Origin: Alphaproteobacteria bacterium
Lineage (GTDB): Bacteria; Pseudomonadota; Alphaproteobacteria; UBA8366
Assembly: GCA_021774335.1 (NCBI GenBank)
Contig: JAJFJD010000016.1
Span: forward strand, 49,766 to 113,765
Reading direction: 5' to 3'
Length of the DNA stretch: 64,000 nucleotides
Under the pieces are notes generated by a model. That model was not told the DNA's origin. It searched no databases and was given only the letters and a program-made list of their open reading frames with translations. The translations under genes were made by a program, and so were the position numbers. Positions 27,546 to 36,401 of the stretch are shown here, piece after piece; position 1 is the first letter of the stretch; the number at the start of each line of letters is the position of its first letter.

Positions 27546-28615
27546 GCGGCCTGCAGAACCGGTAACACCTCTTTCTCGATCAGCGCCTTGGCTTCGACGC
27601 CTTCGGGCGTTTGGGTCAATCGGATGTTGCCGCCCATCGAAAACTTGTCGAGGCCGAGTGCGGCCAATGCCTGCAGGCGTTGGATGCAATGCTCGGGTGC
27701 CCCGACTACCGCGAAGTGATCAATGAACTCCGGCGTCAGCGTGTCCGCCTGCCGGGAATCGCCATGGGTGTGTTTCCGCATGTCGTAGTTCTCGCGGAGC
27801 GTCTGCAGTGCCGTTTCCATCGTGGGCGAGATCGGGCCGGACGTCTTGCCGTGCATCACCGAGAATCGGGCGAAGGTCGTCAACCCCCCTTTCACCAGGG
27901 TCCGGGCGACGTCCAGATCGGGATGGCAGACGCAGTTGAGATAGGCGCCGAACGCGATACCATCCGGGTCCAGTCCGGCCTTCCTGCGCGCCGCCTTGGC
28001 CAAGTCGATACCCCAGGCGAGCCGGTCCTTGTCGGCCCCGACGGTGAACATCAGGCGATCTGCGTACAGGGCGGACAACTCGATTACCTTCTCTCCGCTC
28101 GCCGCCACCTCGACCGGCGGTTTGTGTCCGCCGGCCATCCAACTGATCCGGCTATCTTCCGGTGAATCAGCCAGCTTAAGGCCGCCCACCGGCGGCGCCA
28201 CGTCATCCGGCATATTAATTTCATCGAAAGGCACTGCTTCACCCCGCAGATATGTCTGAAGGTGGCGCAGATAGGTCTCGAACTGCTTCAACCGCGCCGG
28301 TCCCCGGCCGAGATGCGCCAGCGCGGAATCGCCACGGCCGATGCCAAGAACGGCCCGTCCGCCGGAAACCCGGTCGACGCTAGTGATCGAAGTGGCGGTC
28401 GCGGCGGCAACCCGCGTCACGGAATTGGTTACCGAGGTGCCAAGCCCGATCCGTTCAGTCACCGTCGCCGCCATGGCCAGCGACACGTAGGGATCGCCCG
28501 ACAGGTTCTGGGAATCGACCACGGATAGACCATCCCACCCCTTCTCCTCCGTATCGCGCGCGACGCGCATGATTCCGCGCGGCAAGGCGGCGCTGTGGTT
28601 CCAGATTTTGACCAT
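27542..28615 (-). CDS. LLM-class flavin-dependent oxidoreductase (copy 2)
   Basis: A 357-aa luciferase-like TIM-barrel oxidoreductase. Conserved blocks are GWDGLSVVDSQNLSGDPYVS, GLGTSVTNSVTRVAAATA and VSGGRAVLGIGRGDSALAHL. It is paralogous to the gene at 22050-23075 but diverged, with a longer middle insert (about residues 130-165). Substrate and flavin (FMN or F420) are unknown. An enoyl-CoA hydratase gene lies 35 bp upstream on the same strand, suggesting a shared degradative transcript. Confidence 0.86.
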   Translation of the reverse strand: MVKIWNHSAALPRGIMRVARDTEEKGWDGLSVVDSQNLSGDPYVSLAMAATVTERIGLGTSVTNSVTRVAAATATSITSVDRVSGGRAVLGIGRGDSALAHLGRGPARLKQFETYLRHLQTYLRGEAVPFDEINMPDDVAPPVGGLKLADSPEDSRISWMAGGHKPPVEVAASGEKVIELSALYADRLMFTVGADKDRLAWGIDLAKAARRKAGLDPDGIAFGAYLNCVCHPDLDVARTLVKGGLTTFARFSVMHGKTSGPISPTMETALQTLRENYDMRKHTHGDSRQADTLTPEFIDHFAVVGAPEHCIQRLQALAALGLDKFSMGGNIRLTQTPEGVEAKALIEKEVLPVLQAA

Positions 28616-28650
28616 GCTGTCCTCTCACCGGCGAAGCACCGGCATCATCG

Positions 28651-29424
28651 TTATTTCTTCTCTTGGCCGTCGAGAAACTTCTTCGCCCCTTTGGTGAACC
28701 ATCCCGACGCCGTCAAATATTGGTTCAGGTGCTTCCCCATATCGAGCGCATTGTCGAGCGGCATGTTTTCCGCCGCCCGGAAAGTTTCGCGTGTCAGCGC
28801 AACGGCTCTGGAATCCAACGCCATCAACCTGTCGACGAAATCCGCCTCAACGGATTCCAGGGCGTCTGCATCGTCCGCCAGTCGGTTGATCAGGCCCATT
28901 TCATACAACCGACTTGCCTCGACCAGATCGCCGAACATCGCCAGTTCCAAGCCGAGGCGCGGACCGACGAGACGCGCCAGTATCGGCGTACAAACCGCCG
29001 CCGGAAAACCGTTCCGCATCTCGAGGGCCCCGAAACGGGCCGACCGCTCGGCAAGAACGAAATCACAACCCATCGACAACGTAAATCCGCCCGCGACCGC
29101 ATAGCCGTTGACCACCGCTACCGAGGGAATTTCGAGATTGTGCAGGATATGAAAACTGCGGACCCAAGCCTGATCCTTCGCATAGGCTTCATCGGGTGTC
29201 GGTTCGATGCCTGCTTCGGCCTTGAGATCCCGGCCCGCGCTAAAGACACCGCCGGCCCCCTTGATAACGAGGACCCGGGCGCTCCGATCCGCCGCGATCG
29301 CGGTTAAGGCATCCGCCAACGCGAGTGTTGTCGGAATGTCGAACGCGTTCTTGCGTTCCGGCCGGTCCAGAATCAGGGAGATGCGGCCGTCGTCTTGTTC
29401 CATTCGTATCATGGGGCCTCTCAT
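28651..29424 (-). CDS. Enoyl-CoA hydratase/isomerase family protein
   Basis: A 257-aa crotonase-fold enzyme. The oxyanion-hole block is VFSAGRDLKAEAG and the second is VAVVNGYAVAGGFTLSMGCD. The following ALEMRNGFPAAVCTP region is typical, although the residue usually Glu after the second block (ARFGALEMRNG) differs from hydratases, so isomerase or another acyl-CoA activity is possible. It is co-oriented with and 35 bp upstream of the luciferase-like gene. Confidence 0.87.
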   Translation of the reverse strand: MRGPMIRMEQDDGRISLILDRPERKNAFDIPTTLALADALTAIAADRSARVLVIKGAGGVFSAGRDLKAEAGIEPTPDEAYAKDQAWVRSFHILHNLEIPSVAVVNGYAVAGGFTLSMGCDFVLAERSARFGALEMRNGFPAAVCTPILARLVGPRLGLELAMFGDLVEASRLYEMGLINRLADDADALESVEADFVDRLMALDSRAVALTRETFRAAENMPLDNALDMGKHLNQYLTASGWFTKGAKKFLDGQEKK

Positions 29425-29480
29425 CGGAATCGGCGGGCCGGTCCCGGCATCAACTGGCCCGCATGCTGACTGGAAAACGG

Positions 29481-29513
29481 AAAGGATCGGGCGGCATTTA
29501 CCGCCGCCCGATC
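29481..29513 (-). terminator. Terminator of ilvD
   Basis: Perfect 11-bp arms GATCGGGCGGC (29485-29495) and GCCGCCCGATC (29503-29513) around a 7-nt loop. On the minus strand the stem is followed by CTTTCC, a short U-tract. It lies 10 bp after the ilvD stop. Confidence 0.75.
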
Positions 29514-29522
29514 ATAAATCCA

Positions 29523-31238
29523 TCAAATGTCGGCGTAGACGTGCTTTTCCGCCTTGGCGCCGGGATGGGTGATCGCGCCGCCCCGGGCATCGCCCACGGT
29601 CTGTGCATAGCGCCACAGCGCACCCGATTGATAGTCGTGCTCGCGCGGCTTCCAATCCTTGCGACGCTCGGCCAGTTCCTCATCGCTGAGGTCCACGTCG
29701 AGTGCGCCGTCGACCGCGTCGATGGTAATGACATCGCCGTCCTTCAGCAGGCCGATCGGCCCACCGACCGCGGCTTCGGGACCGACATGGCCGATGCAGA
29801 AGCCCCGCGTCGCGCCGGAAAAACGGCCGTCGGTGATCAGCGCAACCTTGTCGCCCATCCCCTGACCATAGAGCGCCGCCGTCGTCGACAGCATCTCACG
29901 CATGCCGGGGCCGCCCTTCGGCCCTTCATAACGGATGACGAAGACCTCGCCTTCCTTGTAGCTGCGCTCTTCGACGCACGCGAAGGCATCCTCTTCGCAA
30001 TCGAACACCCGGGCCGGGCCGCTGAACTTGAGCGTATCCATGCCTGCGACCTTCACGATGGCCCCGTCCGGCGCAAGATTGCCCTTCAGGCCAACGACAC
30101 CGCCGGTCGGGGTGATCGGTTTGGCGGTCGAGTAGATGATGTCCTGGTCACCGGGCACTTTCACGCCGTCCAGATTCTCGCCGATGGTCTTGCCGGTGAC
30201 CGTCAAGCAGTCGCCGTTCAGGTAACCGCCGTCGAGCAACGCCCTCATCAGGACCGGCACGCCGCCGATCTCATACATATCCTTGGCGACGTATTTCCCG
30301 CCGGGCTTGAGGTCGGCGATATACGGCGTGTCCTTGAAGATATCGACGACATCGAACAGGTCGAAGTCGATGCCGGCTTCGTTGGCAATCGCCGGCAGGT
30401 GCAAGCCGCCGTTGGTCGATCCACCGGAGCAGGCGATGATCCGCGCCGCGTTGATCAGAGCATCCTTGGTGACGATATCGCGCGGCCGAATGTTCTTCTC
30501 CAGCAGGTCCATGACCATTTGACCGGAGGCCTCTGCGTAGGCATCGCGCGATTCATACGGCGCGGGCGCACCGGCCGATCCCGGAACCGCCAGGCCGATC
30601 GCTTCGGACACGCAGGCCATGGTATTCGCGGTGAATTGACCGCCACAGGATCCGGCCGAGGGACAGGCCACGCATTCCATCAGATGCAGGTCTTCGTCGG
30701 ACATGTTGCCCGCGCTATGCGCGCCGACTGCCTCGAACACATCCTGCACCGTAACGTCCCGCCCCTTGAAGCGGCCCGGCAGGATCGATCCGCCATACAT
30801 GAAGATCGACGGCACGTTCAGCCGCACCATGACCATCATCATGCCCGGCAGCGACTTATCGCAGCCCGCCAGGGTCACCATTGCGTCGTAGCAGTGGCCG
30901 CGCATGGTCAATTCGACCGAATCCGCGATCAGGTCCCGGCTCACCAGCGAGCTTTTCATGCCCGCATGCCCCATGGCGATACCGTCCGTCACGGTAATCG
31001 TGGTGAACTCCCGAGGGGTGCCCTGCTTCGCCTTGACGCCGAGTTTGACTGCTTGCGCCTGCCGACTAAGCGAAATGTTACACGGCGCGGCCTCGTTCCA
31101 GCATGTCGCAACGCCGACAAACGGTTGGTTGATTTCCTCTTCCGTCATGCCCATCGCGTAGTAATAAGAACGATGCGGCGCGCTTTCGGGCCCGACGGAT
31201 ACATACCGGCTGGGCAGCTTCGACTTGTCGAAGGCCAT
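29523..31238 (-). CDS. ilvD: Dihydroxy-acid dehydratase
   Basis: An Fe-S dehydratase that makes the 2-keto-acid precursors of valine, isoleucine and leucine from dihydroxy acids. The 571 aa match the family. Cluster cysteines are seen in [23 protein letters not shown] and [37 protein letters not shown] is the C-terminal signature. It is monocistronic, with its own terminator. The isofunctional sugar-acid dehydratases of the same family are an alternative, but the motif set favours IlvD. Confidence 0.95.
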   Translation of the reverse strand: MAFDKSKLPSRYVSVGPESAPHRSYYYAMGMTEEEINQPFVGVATCWNEAAPCNISLSRQAQAVKLGVKAKQGTPREFTTITVTDGIAMGHAGMKSSLVSRDLIADSVELTMRGHCYDAMVTLAGCDKSLPGMMMVMVRLNVPSIFMYGGSILPGRFKGRDVTVQDVFEAVGAHSAGNMSDEDLHLMECVACPSAGSCGGQFTANTMACVSEAIGLAVPGSAGAPAPYESRDAYAEASGQMVMDLLEKNIRPRDIVTKDALINAARIIACSGGSTNGGLHLPAIANEAGIDFDLFDVVDIFKDTPYIADLKPGGKYVAKDMYEIGGVPVLMRALLDGGYLNGDCLTVTGKTIGENLDGVKVPGDQDIIYSTAKPITPTGGVVGLKGNLAPDGAIVKVAGMDTLKFSGPARVFDCEEDAFACVEERSYKEGEVFVIRYEGPKGGPGMREMLSTTAALYGQGMGDKVALITDGRFSGATRGFCIGHVGPEAAVGGPIGLLKDGDVITIDAVDGALDVDLSDEELAERRKDWKPREHDYQSGALWRYAQTVGDARGGAITHPGAKAEKHVYADI

Positions 31239-31379
31239 GAGTTTCCTCCTGTGAGACCTGTTTTCTTACCGTGATTTCGCTGCAGTAGACTGAGCCATCG
31301 ACCGCAATTCCTAAGGGATTTCTGCGGCGATGGCCAGTGGCCAGCGGAACCGGACGATGACGAGGAGGAATAAGTGGTT

Positions 31380-32396
31380 TTAGCGGCGCACGTCGGCGAA
31401 CAACCGGTCGAAATAGTCCCGCTTGTCACGGCACCGGCCGTCGGTGAAGCACGAGCCGAGTTCGCCGACGATCGTGCCGTTCTGCCGCAAGGTGAGTTCC
31501 CACGGCCGCCGCATCAGGACGGTGTGGACATACATGGCGAAACTCTCGGCGAAATCCTCGGCCGGCATGGTGGTGGCGTAGAGCGACGGAAAGTTCGATT
31601 TTTCCAGGTGCCGGAACGTATCGGGCAGTGACCGAACATAGTCGTCGTGATTGCCCGACTGTACCTGGCTGAGCGCCGAATTGAGATAACGGGAAAAGCG
31701 GTGGCGCTCCGGATTGATCCACGATAGGCAGGCAAAGGCGCAGTCGGCGCGCGCTTCGTCGTGCGAGAACCAGCCGGACACGATATCGCGTTCGAAATCG
31801 ACCAGATGGCCGAGTTCATGGAGCAAGACGTAGCGCAGCGTGGTCACGCGGTCATTTTCGCCGCGGCGCGCGAGCCGGGGGGCCACAGCCATGCCACGAT
31901 AGTTCCGTGACGGAACATATTCCATGCCGGCCATTGCCTCGTTGGCGCGTTTATCGGTGTCGTTCCGGTCGATCAGGATGACCGTGCCGACATGCTGCCG
32001 CCAGAACCCCTGCACCGCGAAGGCCATGCCCAAACTGTCGGAATTTTCGCTTTGCGCGAGCCCTTCGACCAGATAGATCCCCACGAGCCGGTTCTTCACG
32101 AGATCCCGCACTTCCTGCGGCATATCTTCGATCGCTCGCTGCACATCCTGAATAACGTATTTGGCGTTCTTGGCCGGTACGACCTGACTGATGAAATGAT
32201 GGTCGCTGAGCCCATCGCGGAGCGACGGCAGTGCATCTGCCGGGAGCACGCTGACCCGATCCGCCAGCGGCTTGTCCTGCCAGCCTTCACCCCAGAAGGA
32301 GGCACGCCGCACTTCGGGCGCCGTCAGATAGGTCATGGATAATACGGCGAGCAACAATCCCGCCATCACAATCCAGCCGGTCCATCCCTTGGTCAT
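31380..32396 (-). CDS. Membrane-anchored zincin-like metallopeptidase candidate
   Basis: A 338-aa protein with one N-terminal membrane helix (about residues 7-26) and a periplasmic body. YVLLHELGHLVDFE contains HExxH (His193, Glu194, His197), the zincin zinc-binding motif. EDFAESFAMYV (Glu284) resembles the third-ligand helix of gluzincin-like peptidases. Residues 30-160 resemble the neighbouring 167-aa lipoprotein. No substrate is known. It is alone on its strand between ilvD and the lipoprotein. Confidence 0.7.
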   Translation of the reverse strand: MTKGWTGWIVMAGLLLAVLSMTYLTAPEVRRASFWGEGWQDKPLADRVSVLPADALPSLRDGLSDHHFISQVVPAKNAKYVIQDVQRAIEDMPQEVRDLVKNRLVGIYLVEGLAQSENSDSLGMAFAVQGFWRQHVGTVILIDRNDTDKRANEAMAGMEYVPSRNYRGMAVAPRLARRGENDRVTTLRYVLLHELGHLVDFERDIVSGWFSHDEARADCAFACLSWINPERHRFSRYLNSALSQVQSGNHDDYVRSLPDTFRHLEKSNFPSLYATTMPAEDFAESFAMYVHTVLMRRPWELTLRQNGTIVGELGSCFTDGRCRDKRDYFDRLFADVRR

Positions 32397-32508
32397 GCTT
32401 CCGCTACCTAAGAACAGCTAAAATACTGATATAGTGTGAAAAATGAAGAAACAATGTTTCCACGCCGCATGGATCAGAAGAGTCTAAGACCCGATTGGTA
32501 ACAAACTG

Positions 32509-33012
32509 TTAAGGGTCGAGGGTCCGCTTTAGCGTGGATATCAGGAGGCCACGGAAGGCCATATCCTGCCCTGCTGGAAGGTTCTGAGGATGGCAAAGCC
32601 TCCAGCCAGACGGATTCCCCGCCATCGCACTGCTGTCGAGCGTAAAAAAAGCGGCTATCGTCCGGCCACCGTCCCGAACCGGATATCCGCGTAGCGCGCA
32701 GCCCTGCCCCGATACGGCAAAAACGCCAATGAGACGTCGATCCACACGGCCGCTAATCGCCCCTTTCAGGCCGAGCACGATCGTCCGGAACGATGCGACG
32801 ACCGCGCTGGGCGGATCGGCGCTCGCGATGGCCGGATTTGCCGGACGAAGAAAATTTACGACCGGTGGAATGGCCGGGCCGATACGGTTCTGGGGTGCTT
32901 TGAGCTGCCAGCCAATGCCCCATGCGGAAATGTCTTGCACCGACCGGGCGTCGATTGTCCCGCACCCGATGAGCATGACCGTAACGGCAAGAACCTGCAG
33001 CCAGTTTTGCAT
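32509..33012 (-). CDS. Lipoprotein paralogue of the zincin N-terminal domain
   Basis: A 167-aa putative lipoprotein with lipobox LIGC (Cys17). The body resembles residues 30-160 of the adjacent zincin-like protein: SAWGIGWQLKAPQNRI against SFWGEGWQDKPLADRV, and GRVDRRLIGVFAVSG against DLVKNRLVGIYLVEG. It stops before the HExxH domain, so it is a non-catalytic or truncated paralogue. It ends with RGLLISTLKRTLDP. It lies 20 bp downstream of valS and may share its transcript. Function is unknown. Confidence 0.65.
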   Translation of the reverse strand: MQNWLQVLAVTVMLIGCGTIDARSVQDISAWGIGWQLKAPQNRIGPAIPPVVNFLRPANPAIASADPPSAVVASFRTIVLGLKGAISGRVDRRLIGVFAVSGQGCALRGYPVRDGGRTIAAFFTLDSSAMAGNPSGWRLCHPQNLPAGQDMAFRGLLISTLKRTLDP

Positions 33013-33032
33013 TGCTCCTCGCTAGGGCCGCC

Positions 33033-35693
33033 TTAGGCGACTGCTGAGAGCCGTTTCAATGCCTCGTCGAGTTTCACCCGCGCGGTCTCTTCATCCGCCA
33101 GACGCCCACGCTGCTCGTCGACAACGGCTTCCGGCGCCTTGCTCAGGAACTGTTCGTTCGAGAGCTTCTTCTGGAGCTTCTTGATCTCGCCGTCGACCTT
33201 GGCGATTTCCTTCTGCAGCCGTTGCTGCTCCTGACCGATATCGATGACATCCGCGATCGGCAAGGCGACGGTCGCCTCGTCATGGACGAACTGCACCGAC
33301 CCGTGGGGGATATCGTCCCCCATGGTGATCCCATCGAGCCGGGCCAAGCGTAGAATCAAAGGCTCATGGGTCTGCAACCAGGATGCCGCCGTGCTGCCGG
33401 CCCCCTTCAGGATCATCGGAATCTTGGCCGCTGCCGGTATATTCATCTCGGAGCGGACCGAGCGGGCCCCGGTGATCAACCGAACCACCCAATCCAACTC
33501 ATTCGCCACACCCTCATCGACGATTCCATCGGGATAGACCGGCCATTGGGATCGGATCAGGTCAGCGGGCCGATCCTCTGCCAGCGCGCCCCAAAGCTCC
33601 TCGGTGACGAAGGGCATGAAGGGATGCAGCATCAGCAGAATTTGATCGAGCACCCATCCCGCCGTTGCCTGCGTTTCAGCCTTGAGTGCCGCATCGTCGC
33701 TGTTCAACAACGGCTTGCAGAATTCCAGATACCAATCACAGAAGGTGCCCCAGGCGAACTGATACAGCGTGTTTGATGCCTCGTTGAACCGGTAGGCACC
33801 AAGCTGTTTCGACACCTCCGCTTCACATTTGGCGACTTCACCGACAATCCAGCGGTTCACTGTCTGGCTGGGCGATGCAGGATCGAAGGTCCCGCCCGAA
33901 ACGCAGCCATTGATCTGACAAAAGCGAGCCGCATTCCAGAGCTTCGTCGCGAAGTTCCGGGAGCCTTCGACACGGCTTTCCGACATGCGGATATCGCGCC
34001 CCGGCGCAGCCAGCGACGATAGGGTGAAGCGAAGCGCATCCGTTCCAAACTGGTCGATCAGATCGAGCGGATCGATGACATTGCCCTTGGATTTAGACAT
34101 TTTCTGCCCGCGCTCATCGCGGACTAGCGCGTGGACGTAGACCGTATGGAAAGGCACCTCGTCCATGAAATGCAGCCCCATCATCATCATCCGGGCAACC
34201 CAGAAGAAGATGATGTCGAACCCGGTCACCAGAACGTCGGTCGGATAATACCGTGCCAGTTCGGGCGTCTCGTCCGGCCATCCCAACGTCGAGAAAGGCC
34301 ACAGCGCCGACGAGAACCAGGTATCGAGGACATCCTCGTCTCGGGTCAGGTCGACCGCCTTACCGTAATGCGCCGATGCGGACGCCTGCGCGGCGGCCTC
34401 GTCGAGTTCGACGAAGACTTTCCCGTCCGGACCGTACCAGGCGGGAATCTGATGGCCCCACCAAAGCTGGCGCGAGATGCACCACGGCTGGATGTTCCGC
34501 ATCCATTCAAAATAGGTCTTGGACCAATTCTCCGGAATGAATTTTGTCCGGCCATCCTCGACAGCGGCAATCGCCGGCTTGGCCAACTCTTTCGCGTCGG
34601 CAAACCATTGGTCGGTCAAATAGGGCTCAATCGGTACGCCGCCACGGTCGCCATACGGCACCGTGTGAGCATGATCCTCGATCTTCTCAAGCAGCCCTGC
34701 CGCCTCAATGTCCTGCACAACCTTGTCGCGGGCTTCAAACCGGTCCAGGCCGCGATAGGCCTCGGGCGCATTGTCGTTGATGCAGCCGCCCGTATCGAAA
34801 ATGTTGATCATCTCCAGATCGTGCCGGCGGCCGACCTCAAAATCGTTGAAATCATGCGCCGGCGTGATCTTAACCGCGCCGGAACCCTGTTCGGGATCGG
34901 CATATTCGGCGCCCACGATCACAATGCGTCGGCCGACCAGCGGCAACACGCAATGCTTCCCGATGAGATGGGCGTGCCGCTCGTCCTCGGGATGGACGGC
35001 AACCGCCGTGTCGCCAAGCATGGTTTCAGGACGTGTGGTCGCCACGGTCAGAAAAACACCGTCCTCGCCTTCGACCGGATAGTTGAAGTACCAGAGCTTA
35101 CCCTGCGTCTCGCGCTGCTCGACCTCCAGGTCGGAGATCGCCGTCTCCAGCTTCGGGTCCCAGTTCACGAGCCGCTTGTCTTTGTAGATCAGACCCTTTT
35201 TGTATAGTTCTACGAACACCTTGAGCACGGCGCGGCTCAAGCCGTCGTCCATGGTAAAGCGTTCCCGGCTCCAGTCGCAGGAGGCACCTAGGCGGCGAAG
35301 CTGGCCGGTTATCGTCCCGCCCGATTCCTCTTTCCATTCCCAGATACGCTCGACGAAAGCTTCGCGCCCCAATTCGCGGCGCGACATGTTGCCAGCTTCG
35401 GCCAACTGGCGCTCTACGACCATCTGCGTCGCAATACCGGCATGATCCATGCCCGGCTGCCACAACGCGTCACGGCCGCGCATCCGCGCGTACCGGATCA
35501 GGATGTCCTGAAGGGTGTTGTTGAGGGCATGCCCCATGTGGAGGCTGCCGGTCACATTTGGCGGCGGAATAACGATGGTATAGGGGTCGCCATCGGACGG
35601 CGATCCGCATGCGAATGCGCCGTCGGATTCCCAACGTTCGTAATGCTTCTTCTCAACCTCGGTAGGTTGGAAAGTCTTTTCGAGGACCGACAT
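33033..35693 (-). CDS. valS: Valyl-tRNA synthetase
   Basis: A class I aminoacyl-tRNA synthetase of 886 aa. The HIGH motif is PPPNVTGSLHMGHALN and the KMSKS loop is GQKMSKSKGNVIDP. The CP1 editing domain is present (TVATTRPETMLGDTAVAVHP). The C-terminal coiled-coil arm (about residues 820-885, rich in Lys/Glu/Gln) is typical of ValRS. The position after popZ and tolC is conserved in alphaproteobacteria. Confidence 0.98.
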   Translation of the reverse strand: MSVLEKTFQPTEVEKKHYERWESDGAFACGSPSDGDPYTIVIPPPNVTGSLHMGHALNNTLQDILIRYARMRGRDALWQPGMDHAGIATQMVVERQLAEAGNMSRRELGREAFVERIWEWKEESGGTITGQLRRLGASCDWSRERFTMDDGLSRAVLKVFVELYKKGLIYKDKRLVNWDPKLETAISDLEVEQRETQGKLWYFNYPVEGEDGVFLTVATTRPETMLGDTAVAVHPEDERHAHLIGKHCVLPLVGRRIVIVGAEYADPEQGSGAVKITPAHDFNDFEVGRRHDLEMINIFDTGGCINDNAPEAYRGLDRFEARDKVVQDIEAAGLLEKIEDHAHTVPYGDRGGVPIEPYLTDQWFADAKELAKPAIAAVEDGRTKFIPENWSKTYFEWMRNIQPWCISRQLWWGHQIPAWYGPDGKVFVELDEAAAQASASAHYGKAVDLTRDEDVLDTWFSSALWPFSTLGWPDETPELARYYPTDVLVTGFDIIFFWVARMMMMGLHFMDEVPFHTVYVHALVRDERGQKMSKSKGNVIDPLDLIDQFGTDALRFTLSSLAAPGRDIRMSESRVEGSRNFATKLWNAARFCQINGCVSGGTFDPASPSQTVNRWIVGEVAKCEAEVSKQLGAYRFNEASNTLYQFAWGTFCDWYLEFCKPLLNSDDAALKAETQATAGWVLDQILLMLHPFMPFVTEELWGALAEDRPADLIRSQWPVYPDGIVDEGVANELDWVVRLITGARSVRSEMNIPAAAKIPMILKGAGSTAASWLQTHEPLILRLARLDGITMGDDIPHGSVQFVHDEATVALPIADVIDIGQEQQRLQKEIAKVDGEIKKLQKKLSNEQFLSKAPEAVVDEQRGRLADEETARVKLDEALKRLSAVA

Positions 35694-35745
35694 TTACACT
35701 TTGTTCCAGGCCAGAATTCGGTTTACCCGGCCCGGATGGGAAGAC

Positions 35746-36315
35746 CTAGCCGTCTTCTCCCGTGCGGGCCATACGCTCAATCTCGCGTCGGACGAGACGT
35801 TCGACCATATCGGGGAGGTTCTCGTCAAGCCATTGGCGCAGCATCGGACGCATTAGCTCTTCTGCTAATTGCTCGATCGTCAGGCCGCCCCGTTGCGATT
35901 TAACCGTCTTTGAAAGTTCCATGAAGGAAGAAACTCCAGCCGCAGACGTACCGTCGGACACAATTGTTTCGACTGGCGCAAGCGGCGCCGGCTCAAAATC
36001 GTCGACGGGCTCCGGTTCGGGTTCGGGTTCAGGCTCCGGTTCAGGATCGTCGAAAATCTCGATCGCGTGCTCGTCCGAAGGCTCGATTTCCTCGGTCAAC
36101 TCAAGCGGCTCTTCGACCGCTTCAATCTCATCGATCAGTTCAAGCGGTTCTTCTGCAACCGGCTCGGGTTCAGGCTCTGGTTCCGGCTCGGGAACAGGTG
36201 CCTCGGCCTCAACCTGAGGCGCGGCTTCCTCTTCCCCATCCTCGGAGATAATCTTTCGAATGGAAGCAAGAATCTCTTCCATCGAAGGTTCTTGTTGGTC
36301 GCCTGCCTCACTCAT
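35746..36315 (-). CDS. PopZ/DUF2497 polar organizing protein homologue
   Basis: A 189-aa protein with PopZ architecture. A short N-terminal helix (PSMEEILASIRKIISEDGEE) recruits client proteins in PopZ. It is followed by a long Pro/Glu-rich acidic linker (about residues 35-110) with EPEPEP runs. The C-terminal multimerising helices read LAEELMRPMLRQWLDENLPD and MVERLVRREIERMA. In Caulobacter PopZ condenses at cell poles and anchors the centromere. The length and linker composition suit that family. It lies between tolC and valS, the usual place. Confidence 0.88.
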   Translation of the reverse strand: MSEAGDQQEPSMEEILASIRKIISEDGEEEAAPQVEAEAPVPEPEPEPEPEPVAEEPLELIDEIEAVEEPLELTEEIEPSDEHAIEIFDDPEPEPEPEPEPEPVDDFEPAPLAPVETIVSDGTSAAGVSSFMELSKTVKSQRGGLTIEQLAEELMRPMLRQWLDENLPDMVERLVRREIERMARTGEDG

Positions 36316-36401
36316 CGTTCGATCATCCTGATTGATTTCAACCTAGTGCCCCTGGTCCGCCTGTCGCCGCTTCCGCAGCGCCAGTCATCCATCGGCACCG
36401 G

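Noticed and set aside
29325..31274. Long plus-strand open frame opposite ilvD
   Set aside because: It is the antisense shadow of ilvD in GC-rich DNA. It has no recognised domain and ilvD is certain.
34131..35207. Plus-strand open frame opposite valS
   Set aside because: Antisense shadow of a certain gene with no family match.
35960..36200. Short repeat (GGTTCG/GGCTCG-like) resembling a minisatellite
   Set aside because: It encodes the Glu-Pro linker of the PopZ-like protein and is imperfect, so it is explained by protein composition.
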